Shown piece by piece: positions 6,920 to 13,766 of a stretch of 17,942 bases of DNA. The notes under the pieces were generated by a model. The model searched no databases. It had not been told where the DNA came from and saw nothing but the letters and a program-made list of their open reading frames with translations. Every line of letters starts with the position of its first letter. Positions within the stretch are counted from its first letter, which is position 1. The position numbers were made by a program, and so were the translations under genes. Source of the stretch: an uncultured Collinsella sp. (lineage in GTDB: Bacteria; Actinomycetota; Coriobacteriia; Coriobacteriales; Coriobacteriaceae); NCBI GenBank assembly GCA_958370325.1, contig CATXJW010000038.1, forward strand, positions 1 through 17,942. Direction: 5' to 3'.

Positions 6920-7957
6920 CTAAAGACCGCCGTCCCAGTGACGAATCACGAATTCTCGCAGGTCGTTTTGACGTTTCTGGAACGCTTCGCTTCGGTCGCA
7001 CTTAAGGCCCATAGCGAGCGCAATGGCGTTCATCGCCCGGTGCAATTGCAGCTGGTGGGCAAACTGAGTCCCGGTGAGAACGATCATCCTAAAGCCAAAC
7101 GTGCTCAGCACGGTCATACGCTCCGCATCCGACGCGCTGCGCTGTTTATCAAGATGGTCCGAGCCGTTGTATTCAATCCCCGTACCGCTCGCAGGCGCAT
7201 ATACGTCAATCTCGAAATACCCGGCCTTTGCGAGATACTTGAACTCGTTGGGAACATCGACCCGATGGTTGAGCTCAACCTTGGCGTATCCCAGCCCGCC
7301 CTGGGAACGTTTTGCTACGACCATGATTGCGGTGGCCGTCTCCATGGGCGACCGCGCGCCATCGTGCACGCGCTTGAGCACGGCGGCCGCGCGTACAGCC
7401 CCCTGACGAGATCGGTTCTCATTGCAATAGGCAACCAAGTCGGCAACGGTGTACCTCTGCCCCATCTCGATATAATCGCCTGTCGACAGATGATTCAAAT
7501 GGTATCGGGCACAGATTTCGTAGCCATATTCCAGCTGCTCGGGTTCGCTCATCCACGAACCCGCTTGGACAAAGCACATGGCCTCATCAACCACCAGAAG
7601 GCCCTCTGCCACCTCGATAAGATGGCCTGGAGGTACCGGCGCCCCAAACACGTGGCACCTAAATCCAGCCGGCGTCGAGCGCTCAAAATCGAAGTTGACG
7701 AGCGTGTCGATATGATCGAGCTCTTCTCGTGGAATACCGAGCGAAACCAGATAGTCGGTAACGATCCCAACTGCCGCTGAAGCCCTCAGCCCCTTGGCAT
7801 CGAGCCCCAATTTGGGCAGGTCCGCAGTCGGCTCCGCCTCGTTGGCAAGCGAGTCCTCATCGTATAGGCTGCTTGCTCGCGAGAGCGGCTCGAACGGGCG
7901 CGCCACGTTGTGGTACAGCCAGGCAGTCTTATGGGACAGGACGATCGGCAGGTCCAT
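6920..7957 (-). CDS. Hypothetical protein with DUF559/Vsr-like endonuclease-fold C-terminus
   Basis: A 345-residue soluble protein that I cannot name with certainty. The C-terminal third has the pattern of DUF559/very-short-patch-repair-like folds: D251 in FEIDVYAP, then IE262YNGSDH268, then D277xxR280, then LSTFGFRMIVLT. In such proteins the Asp and Glu sit in a PD-(D/E)xK-type active site; here the usual E-x-D-G is E-x-N-G. The segment RSPMETA (202-208) resembles the SPxE motif preceding this domain in actinobacterial proteins related to AbiEi antitoxins. The N-terminal 180 residues have no motif I recognise. ATG at 7957 has GGAGGG just upstream, at rather short spacing. It is a lone gene between two 65-bp palindromes. 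It could be a nuclease, a toxin-antitoxin-related regulator or an inactive relative. Confidence 0.75.
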   Translation of the reverse strand: MDLPIVLSHKTAWLYHNVARPFEPLSRASSLYDEDSLANEAEPTADLPKLGLDAKGLRASAAVGIVTDYLVSLGIPREELDHIDTLVNFDFERSTPAGFRCHVFGAPVPPGHLIEVAEGLLVVDEAMCFVQAGSWMSEPEQLEYGYEICARYHLNHLSTGDYIEMGQRYTVADLVAYCNENRSRQGAVRAAAVLKRVHDGARSPMETATAIMVVAKRSQGGLGYAKVELNHRVDVPNEFKYLAKAGYFEIDVYAPASGTGIEYNGSDHLDKQRSASDAERMTVLSTFGFRMIVLTGTQFAHQLQLHRAMNAIALAMGLKCDRSEAFQKRQNDLREFVIRHWDGGL

Positions 7958-8059
7958 GAGCCCTCCAATGGAGTCGGATAACCAACCTTATTCCCCTGCC
8001 CACGGGTCCGCACACCTTCCGTGCGCAAGAAAGCGATTCCGCCCGGTCGAGTGGCAGAA

Positions 8060-8124
8060 AAACCATCACAACATTCGATACTTTTCCCGTTTTTGGCAAA
8101 AAACGTCGAATGTTGTGATGGTTT
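8060..8124 (+). repeat. 65-bp palindromic element, family B copy 3
   Basis: Perfect 19-bp arms at 8060-8078 and 8106-8124, identical to those of the other copies, with a 27-base spacer nearly the same as copy 2. It lies 49 bases 3' of the second ABC gene's stop codon and about 100 bases upstream of the nuclease-fold gene's start. The string GAAGGGACCAAAGC (8144-8157) beyond its right end resembles GAAGGACCAAAGC (6903-6915) beside copy 2, so the conserved unit may extend past the arms. Confidence 0.92.
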
Positions 8125-8173
8125 GAGGCGAGGTGAGAGGCACGAAGGGACCAAAGCATCGTGCTCGAACGGG

Positions 8174-10072
8174 TTAATCCAACTCTTTTAAGCCATGCGC
8201 CAGCTGCCAGTACTCGCCGTGCTGGGCGAGCAGCTCTTCGTGCGTGCCGCGTTCGATAATGCGACCGTGTTCGAGGACCATGATGGCATCGGCGTCGCGG
8301 ACGGTGGACAGGCGGTGCGCGATCATAAACGTGGTGCGTCCGCGCATGATGCGGTCCATACCGCGCTCGATGAGCTTTTCGGTGCGCGTGTCGATGGAGC
8401 TCGTGGCCTCGTCCAGGATGAGCACCGGCGGATCGGCCACAGCCACGCGCGCGATGGCGAGCAGCTGGCGCTGGCCCTGCGACAGGTTGGCGCCGTCGGC
8501 CGTGACCGGCGTGTCGTACCCTCTAGGCAGGCGGCGGATAAACGAGTCGGCGCAGGCTGCCTCGGCGGCGGCGTGTACTTCCTCGTCGGTCGCATCGAGC
8601 TTGCCAAAGCGGATGTTCTGCGCAATGGTGCCGCTAAACAGGTGCGTATCCTGCAGCACAATGCCGAGCGACCCGCGCAGGCTGGCCTTAGCAATGTGCT
8701 TGACGTCGATGCCGTCGTACGTGATTTCGCCGTCATCGACCTCGTAAAAACGGTTGATGAGGTTGGTGATGGTCGTCTTACCAGCGCCCGTGGAGCCCAC
8801 AAAGGCGATCTTTTGCCCCGGCTTGGCAAACAGGTTGAGATCCGTGAGCACGCGGGTGCCCGGCACGTAGGAAAAGTCCACGGCATGAAAGCGCACGTCG
8901 CCGGCAAGCGGGACCAAGCCGCACGTGAGCTCGGTACCGTCGGCAGCCACCGCACGGCCCGACTCATTAACGGCAGCCACATCATGCAGGAGCCCGTACG
9001 CGCCCACGCCCTGGCCCTCGGGAATCTTCCATGCCCACGCGGCGTCGCCCGTCTGCACCAGCTCCACGCAGCCCTCGTCAACCTCGGGCTTAAGGTCCAT
9101 GGCGGCAAACAGGCGCTCGGCACCGGCCAACGCATTGAGCAAGAAGTTGCCCAGCTGCGTAAACTGGTTGATGGGCATGGCGGCCTGACGCACAAAGACC
9201 AGGTAGCTTGCGAGCGCACCTACATCGGCCAGACCGTTGATGCAGAGCATGCCGCCTGCCACCGCAACGATGGCGTAGTTGGCATAGCCGATCACCACGG
9301 TCATGGGCACCATCGAGTTGGCGTAGGCCTGCGCGGCACCACCGGTGCGGCGCAGCTCTTGGTTGCGCGCGTCAAAACCAGCCACGTTGGCTTGCTCGTG
9401 ATTAAAGACCTTGATGACCTTTTGACCCGAGACCATCTCTTCGATATATCCGTCCAGGTCGCCAAGCGATGCCTGCTGGGCGGCAAAGAAACGCTTAGAG
9501 CGCGTGCCCGAGTAGCGCGCATACAGCACAATGGCCGCATCGCACACGAGCGTGATAATCGTGAGCTGCCAGTTGAGGATGATGAGCATGGCCGTGGTGC
9601 CGACCACCTGGATGATCGCCTGAATCACGTTGGCAAAGCTGTTGTTGAGCGCCTCGGAGACGGTGTCGACGTCGTTGGTAAAGAAGCTCATGATGTCACC
9701 CGAGCGCGTGCTGTCAAAATAACTGAGCGGCAGCGTCTGGATGTGCGCGAACAGGTCGCGACGAATATCGGAGACCACGCGCTGGGCCGCGCGCACCATA
9801 ATCTGCGAGTAGCCCAGAGCCGAGAGCACGCCCGCGGCGTAGATGATCGCCGTCAGGATGACCTGCTTGGCGAGCAGTTCCTCCCCGCCCGTGGCCAAAC
9901 CGTTAACGATGGGGCGCACCATGTAGGTGCCAGCGAGGCTCGCGATGGCGGCGACGGAGGCGAGCACGCCCACCGCGAGCAACGAGAACTTGGCATGCCC
10001 CATGTAGGAGAGCAGGCGGCGCACCGTGCGCTTGAGGTCGGCCGGGCGTGCTTGGGCTGCGGTCTTAGGCAT
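8174..10072 (-). CDS. ABC exporter half-transporter, catalytic subunit of a heterodimer
   Basis: A 632-residue half-transporter with an N-terminal six-helix exporter domain (about residues 28-325) and a C-terminal ATPase. An insert of about 65 residues (330-395) between them is longer than usual. The ATPase shows Walker A GSTGAGKT (426-433), Q474, Walker B LILDE with catalytic E555, and switch H586. Its signature is LSQGQ (530-534) rather than LSGGQ. Together with the upstream partner it fits the TM287/288 or LmrCD type, where one ATP site hydrolyses and the other is degenerate; this subunit carries the complete Walker B and His. The frame is open further upstream, but ATG at 10072 overlaps the end of the partner gene by eight bases (ATGCCTAA). 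The substrate is unknown; drugs, lipids or peptides are all possible. Confidence 0.93.
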   Translation of the reverse strand: MPKTAAQARPADLKRTVRRLLSYMGHAKFSLLAVGVLASVAAIASLAGTYMVRPIVNGLATGGEELLAKQVILTAIIYAAGVLSALGYSQIMVRAAQRVVSDIRRDLFAHIQTLPLSYFDSTRSGDIMSFFTNDVDTVSEALNNSFANVIQAIIQVVGTTAMLIILNWQLTIITLVCDAAIVLYARYSGTRSKRFFAAQQASLGDLDGYIEEMVSGQKVIKVFNHEQANVAGFDARNQELRRTGGAAQAYANSMVPMTVVIGYANYAIVAVAGGMLCINGLADVGALASYLVFVRQAAMPINQFTQLGNFLLNALAGAERLFAAMDLKPEVDEGCVELVQTGDAAWAWKIPEGQGVGAYGLLHDVAAVNESGRAVAADGTELTCGLVPLAGDVRFHAVDFSYVPGTRVLTDLNLFAKPGQKIAFVGSTGAGKTTITNLINRFYEVDDGEITYDGIDVKHIAKASLRGSLGIVLQDTHLFSGTIAQNIRFGKLDATDEEVHAAAEAACADSFIRRLPRGYDTPVTADGANLSQGQRQLLAIARVAVADPPVLILDEATSSIDTRTEKLIERGMDRIMRGRTTFMIAHRLSTVRDADAIMVLEHGRIIERGTHEELLAQHGEYWQLAHGLKELD

Positions 10073-11894
10073 GGCGCTCGCCCCCTTCCAAGGGTAATCC
10101 GCTGGGGGCGAAGGAAAACGGATCATTCGCGCGGTCATCATCGCTGCCGTCCACGACGCCCGCATCCCCCGCAAACTCCATCTGCGAGGCGTAAATCTCC
10201 TGGTAGATGTTGTCGCCCGCCAGCAGTTCCTCGTGCGTGCCCACGCCATGGACACGACCGTCGTCCAACACCACAATGCGATCGGCATCCATGACGCTCG
10301 CAATGCGCTGCGCGATGACAATCACCGTCGTATTGGGAATCTGAGCAATATGCTCGCGAATCTTAGCGTCGGTCGCCATATCGACCGCGCTGGTGGAGTC
10401 ATCAAAAATGAGCACGCGCGGATGCTTGAGCAGCGTTCGCGCGATGCACAGGCGCTGCTTCTGCCCGCCCGAGACACCGGCACCGCCCTGGCCCAACTCG
10501 CCGTCCAGCCCGCCGATGCGATCAAGGAACTCGTCCACGCATGCCGCCCGGCAGGCACGCAGCAGCTCCTCGTCGGTGGCATCGGGCGCGCCCCACTGCA
10601 GGTTCTCGCGCACGGTACCCGTAAACAGCACGTTCTTTTGCAGCACGATACCCACGGCGTCGCGCAGGGCAACCAGGTCGTAATTGCGCACATCGCGCCC
10701 GCCCACGAGCACGGCGCCTTCGGTGGCGTCGTACAGGCGCGCGATCAGCTGCACAAGCGAACTCTTGCCCGAGCCCGTGCCGCCGAGCACGCCCACCGTG
10801 GAGCCCGCCTCAATGCAAAGGTCAATATGCTCGAGCACATCCTCGGCAGCATCCGCGCGGTACTTAAACGACACGTCGCGAAACTCGATGCCTCCGTCGG
10901 CCACCTTGTGCACGGCAGCGGCAGCGTCGGGCGCTTGAATAAGCGAACGCTCGTCGAGCACCCGCGAGATGCGCTCCACGCTGGCAAGTGCGCGGGTGAG
11001 CAGCAAAAACACGTTGGAAATCATCATGAGCGAGTTCATGATCAGCAGCACATAGCTCATAAAGCCCGTGAGCGAGCCCACGCCGAGCTCGCCGGCAAGA
11101 ATCATGCGACCGCCGATCCAAAGAATGGAAAGCGCCGCCACGTACATCGACAGCTGAAACACCGGCAGGTTGAGCACGGCGTTGCCAAAGGTCTTGGTCG
11201 CCGTATGCGCGAGCTCGGTATTGACGGCGTCGAACTTGGCCTCCTCGTGCTCGGCGCGCACGTAAGCCTTGACGGCGCGCACGGCGGTGAGGTCCTCCTG
11301 CACCACACCGTTGAGATGGTCCATCGAGGTCTGCAGCTGGCGGTAGAGCGGACTGACGCGATAGGTGATAACGCCCAGCACGATCGCCAGCACCGGCAGG
11401 ATGATCGCAAATACAGTGGCGAGCGGGCGCGACAGCACCAGCGCATAGACCAAGCCGACGATGAGCGTCACGGGACCGCGCACCATGGGGCGAAAGCCAT
11501 TGCCGATGGCATTTTGGATGACGGTGATGTCGGTGGTCATGCGCGTGACGAGCGAGCTGGCGTCGTAGTTGTCCAGATTGCCAAAAGCGAGCGTCTGGAT
11601 CTTGCGGTACTCGGCCTCGCGCAGGTTAGCGCCCAGCCCCGAGGCAACGCGAGCAGACGTGCGTGCATAGCCCAAGCCAAGTACCAGCGAACATGCGGCG
11701 CATACCAGCATATACGCGCCCTGCAACAGCATGTAGTTGATGTCGCCCGTGGGCACGCCCACATCGATGATATTTGCCATGATGACCGGGATAAACAGCT
11801 CGAGCGCCGTCTCGGCCGTCACAAAGAGCACGCCGAGTATGGCATCGCGGCGGTATGCCCCCAGATAGGAAAACAAAATCTTGAGATTGCGCAC
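10065..11894 (-). CDS. ABC exporter half-transporter, degenerate-site subunit of a heterodimer
   Basis: A 609-residue half-transporter: membrane domain about residues 15-310, ATPase about 335-575. It has Walker A GGTGSGKS (371-378) and a normal signature, VSGGQ (474-478). Its Walker B ends in D498-D499, so the catalytic Glu is Asp, and the switch His is Gln (Q529 in IAQR). These two changes mark the degenerate subunit of heterodimeric exporters (as in TM287 or LmrC) and match the altered signature of the downstream partner. Translation starts at GTG (11892-11894), with GGGGGATG some 8-11 bases upstream; the nearby ATG at 11904 is out of frame. The last 20 residues (NDPFSFAPSG onward) lie beyond the domain and coincide with an intergenic-type repeat. 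It is the first gene of the operon. Confidence 0.93.
   Translation of the reverse strand: MRNLKILFSYLGAYRRDAILGVLFVTAETALELFIPVIMANIIDVGVPTGDINYMLLQGAYMLVCAACSLVLGLGYARTSARVASGLGANLREAEYRKIQTLAFGNLDNYDASSLVTRMTTDITVIQNAIGNGFRPMVRGPVTLIVGLVYALVLSRPLATVFAIILPVLAIVLGVITYRVSPLYRQLQTSMDHLNGVVQEDLTAVRAVKAYVRAEHEEAKFDAVNTELAHTATKTFGNAVLNLPVFQLSMYVAALSILWIGGRMILAGELGVGSLTGFMSYVLLIMNSLMMISNVFLLLTRALASVERISRVLDERSLIQAPDAAAAVHKVADGGIEFRDVSFKYRADAAEDVLEHIDLCIEAGSTVGVLGGTGSGKSSLVQLIARLYDATEGAVLVGGRDVRNYDLVALRDAVGIVLQKNVLFTGTVRENLQWGAPDATDEELLRACRAACVDEFLDRIGGLDGELGQGGAGVSGGQKQRLCIARTLLKHPRVLIFDDSTSAVDMATDAKIREHIAQIPNTTVIVIAQRIASVMDADRIVVLDDGRVHGVGTHEELLAGDNIYQEIYASQMEFAGDAGVVDGSDDDRANDPFSFAPSGLPLEGGERHA
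10109..10127 (-). repeat. Intergenic-type repeat motif embedded in ABC coding sequence
   Basis: Read on the minus strand, AATGATCCGTTTTCCTTCG matches AATGATCCGTTTTCCTCCG (16140-16158) at 18 of 19 positions. Here it encodes the NDPFS part of the C-terminal tail of the ABC subunit; at 16140 it lies outside genes. Confidence 0.55.
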
Positions 11895-11935
11895 GCAGGT
11901 TCATCCCCCATCAAACGTTGTTCGCAAACCCACGT

Positions 11936-11963
11936 ATTATGGCGCGCCGTGCAGCGGTGTCAA
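11936..11963 (-). promoter_or_regulatory. Sigma-70 promoter of the ABC exporter operon
   Basis: Minus-strand TTGACA (11958-11963) is a perfect -35. It is followed after 16 bases by CATAAT (11936-11941), five of six matches to the -10. Transcription would begin near 11929, leaving a leader of about 35 bases before the GTG start at 11894. This is the clearest promoter in the window. Confidence 0.8.
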
Positions 11964-12082
11964 GTGTTCCGAAATCGATTTCTGCAAGGCTAGTGCAGGC
12001 ACCAAGCTCGCAGGACGCATGTCCGTATTCAATTGGAAATGAACGCGTGCGTGACTTTTTCGCCCCGCCGCCAATACAAACC

Positions 12083-12118
12083 TTGACTCTACAATCGTTG
12101 TAGGGTTTTCACTACACT
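12083..12118 (+). promoter_or_regulatory. Candidate MerR-type promoter/operator of the MATE gene
   Basis: TTGACT (12083-12088) is directly followed by the perfect dyad CTACAA-TCG-TTGTAG (12089-12103). With one mismatch pair the dyad extends into ACT and GGT on either side. MerR-family regulators bind such a dyad placed against the -35 within an over-long 19-20 base spacer. The matching -10 here is weak: TTCACT at 19 bases, or TACACT (12113-12118) at 24 bases. It lies 50 bases before the MATE start. The family assignment is inference. Confidence 0.5.
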
Positions 12119-12153
12119 GGTACGTAAACGACCCAAGCCAGAAAGCCCCGCCC

Positions 12154-13500
12154 ATGGAACATGACCTCACACGCGGCAATGTCCTCAAGACCATCGCGGT
12201 CTTTGCCCTGCCTTATATGCTCTCGTACTTTTTGCAGATGCTCTACGGCATGGCCGACCTGTACATGATGGGGCAGTTTAGCGGCGCCGCCGGCATCACC
12301 GCCGTGGGCAACGGCGCGCAGACGCTCTATATCATTACCGTGACGCTCGTGGGTCTGGCCATGGGAACGACGGTCATCGTCGGCCACGCCGTGGGCTCGC
12401 GCCGGTTTGACCGCGCCGAGACCGCCATCGGCAACACCATCACGCTCTTTATGGGTGTCTCGGTGGTGCTGGCCGCTGTCCTGCTTGCACTGTGTCCGCA
12501 GATTGTGGCACTCATTGGCACGCCGGCCGAGGCGGTCGAAGGCACTGCCGCCTACCTGCGTATCTGCTTTATCGGCATTCCCTTTATCGCCGCGTACAAC
12601 ATTCTTTCGGCCATCTTTCGCGGGCTGGGCGATTCGCGCTCGCCCATGTACGTGATCGGCGTGGCGTGCATCATCAACATCGCGCTCGATTTTCTGTTTA
12701 TCGGTCACATGGGGCTCGGCCCCGTAGGCGCGGCACTCGGCACAGTCATCGCGCAGACGGCCAGCGTTGCCCTCGCGCTCGTGTGGCTCAAGAGCCGTCG
12801 CACAAACATTCACGTTAAGCGCAGCGACCTGCGCCCCCAGCCCGAGGTGCTCGGCAGCATTCTTAAAATCGGCGTGCCCGTGGCTGTGCAGGACGGCTGC
12901 ATCCAGGTGGCGTTTATGTTTATCACCGTCATCGCCAACCACCGTGGGCTAGTCGACGCCGCCGCCGTGGGCCTAGTCGAGAAGATGATCAGCTTTTTGT
13001 TTATCGTGCCGAGTTCCATGGGCGCTACCGTCAGCGCGCTCACGGCGCAAAACGCCGGCGCGGGCAAGGGCGACCGCGCGCGTCAGGTGCTCAAGGATAC
13101 CATGACCATCTCGGTGGTGTACGGCTGCCTGATCACGGTGCTGATGTGGCTGGTGGCACCGGCGTTTATCGGCTTTTTTGCCAAGGACGCTGCAGTAGTC
13201 GCCGCCGGTACCGGCTATATGCACAGTTATATTTTCGACGCGATTTTTGCCGGCATCCACATTTGCTTTAGCGGCTTTTTCGCTGCATACGGCAAGAGCT
13301 ACATCGGCTTTGCGCACAACGTGCTGGCCGTGGCGCTCATTCGCGTGCCCGGCGCATGGCTGCTGTCGAATGCCTATTCCGACACGCTGTTTCCCATGGG
13401 CATCGCCTCGCCGTGCGGATCGATTCTGTCGGCGGTCATCTGCGTGATTGCCTTTACCGTGCTCAACCGCCGTGGGGCTTTTGACAAACTGGTAGCGTAG
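12154..13500 (+). CDS. MATE family efflux transporter
   Basis: A 448-residue integral membrane protein of typical MATE length with about 12 membrane segments in two halves. Recognisable family traits are the opening TRGNVLKTIAVFALPYML, the first-half MADLYMMGQFSG, AIFRGLGDSRSPMY at the middle of the first half, and SALTAQNAGAGKGDRA at the start of the second half. MATE pumps expel cationic drugs or metabolites in exchange for Na+ or H+. The start at 12154 matches the family N-terminus, but its ribosome site is weak (GAAAG about 10 bases upstream). It is the only complete plus-strand gene in the window and is divergent from the ABC exporter operon. A MerR-type dyad in its promoter suggests drug-induced expression. 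The substrate is unknown. Confidence 0.93.
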   Translation: MEHDLTRGNVLKTIAVFALPYMLSYFLQMLYGMADLYMMGQFSGAAGITAVGNGAQTLYIITVTLVGLAMGTTVIVGHAVGSRRFDRAETAIGNTITLFMGVSVVLAAVLLALCPQIVALIGTPAEAVEGTAAYLRICFIGIPFIAAYNILSAIFRGLGDSRSPMYVIGVACIINIALDFLFIGHMGLGPVGAALGTVIAQTASVALALVWLKSRRTNIHVKRSDLRPQPEVLGSILKIGVPVAVQDGCIQVAFMFITVIANHRGLVDAAAVGLVEKMISFLFIVPSSMGATVSALTAQNAGAGKGDRARQVLKDTMTISVVYGCLITVLMWLVAPAFIGFFAKDAAVVAAGTGYMHSYIFDAIFAGIHICFSGFFAAYGKSYIGFAHNVLAVALIRVPGAWLLSNAYSDTLFPMGIASPCGSILSAVICVIAFTVLNRRGAFDKLVA

Positions 13501-13595
13501 CGGGGCGACGCAAAATCGCCCTGATCGACGACATCATCAGCGACGACCCAGCAACCTACGTGACGCAGATCACGGTGCCGGTCTCTCTAGGCTAG
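13485..13595 (+). pseudogene. Possible 3' remnant of a GyrI-like/MerR effector-domain gene
   Basis: In the frame ending with TAG at 13593-13595, a short open stretch without a start reads KIALIDDIISDD followed by PATYVTQITVPVSLG. The P-x-x-Y-V-T-x-I-x-x-P-V ending resembles the C-terminus of GyrI-like effector-binding domains, which occur in MerR-type multidrug regulators. The frame is closed by a stop just upstream (13482-13484), inside the MATE gene. If real, it is the tail of a lost regulator gene. It may equally be chance; the resemblance is short. Confidence 0.28.
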
Positions 13596-13766
13596 ACCGA
13601 GCCTCGCCTCTAACTCGGTCAACGCCTCAAAGGCATCGCGAGATGCACCCGCCGCGCGCTCGCGCTCGGCAACGCAAATTCGCATCATTAAGCGCTCTTT
13701 TGCCTGCACTTGGGAATGCCTCGCGCGCCCTTCCGCCTGCGAGCAATTGCGATTCTCGATATCCAT
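13587..13766 (-). CDS. Small ORF of 59 codons, translationally coupled to ligA
   Basis: ATG (13764-13766) overlaps the ligA stop codon by one base (TAATG). GGAGG in the last ligA codons sits at ribosome-site distance. The frame ends with TAG at 13587-13589. The protein begins MDIENRNCSQAEGRARHSQ and is rich in Ala, Glu and Arg, with heptad-like spacing towards EALTELEARLGL, so it is probably helical. I do not recognise a family. Placement and ribosome site argue for translation; it could still be a fortuitous frame. Confidence 0.5.
   Translation of the reverse strand: MDIENRNCSQAEGRARHSQVQAKERLMMRICVAERERAAGASRDAFEALTELEARLGLA

Noticed and set aside
2583..8124. CRISPR-like array from the repeated palindromes
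   Set aside because: The copies are kilobases apart, separated by genes and in mixed orientation. There are no regular spacers and no cas genes.
6817..8124. Classical insertion sequence made of the two 65-bp repeats and the gene between them
   Set aside because: The enclosed protein has no transposase motif, the repeats are direct copies of internal palindromes rather than terminal inverted repeats, and no target duplication is visible.
8139..8165. Terminator after the second ABC gene (GCACGA/TCGTGC hairpin)
   Set aside because: The stem is only six pairs with a 13-base loop and no T-tract follows on the minus strand.
8195..10294. 699-codon plus-strand open frame opposite the second ABC gene
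   Set aside because: It is His/Arg/Val-rich without motifs and mirrors a clearly coding minus strand. Such antisense frames are common in GC-rich genes. The same applies to 10233-11993 and 14057-16144 on the plus strand.
12112..12942. 276-codon minus-strand frame inside the MATE gene
   Set aside because: Low-complexity His/Asp/Lys composition and full overlap with a well-defined MATE transporter indicate a shadow frame.
13501..13586. Terminator after the MATE gene (GGGCGA/TCGCCC hairpin at 13503-13521)
   Set aside because: The stem is only six pairs and no T-tract follows, so it was not listed as a terminator.
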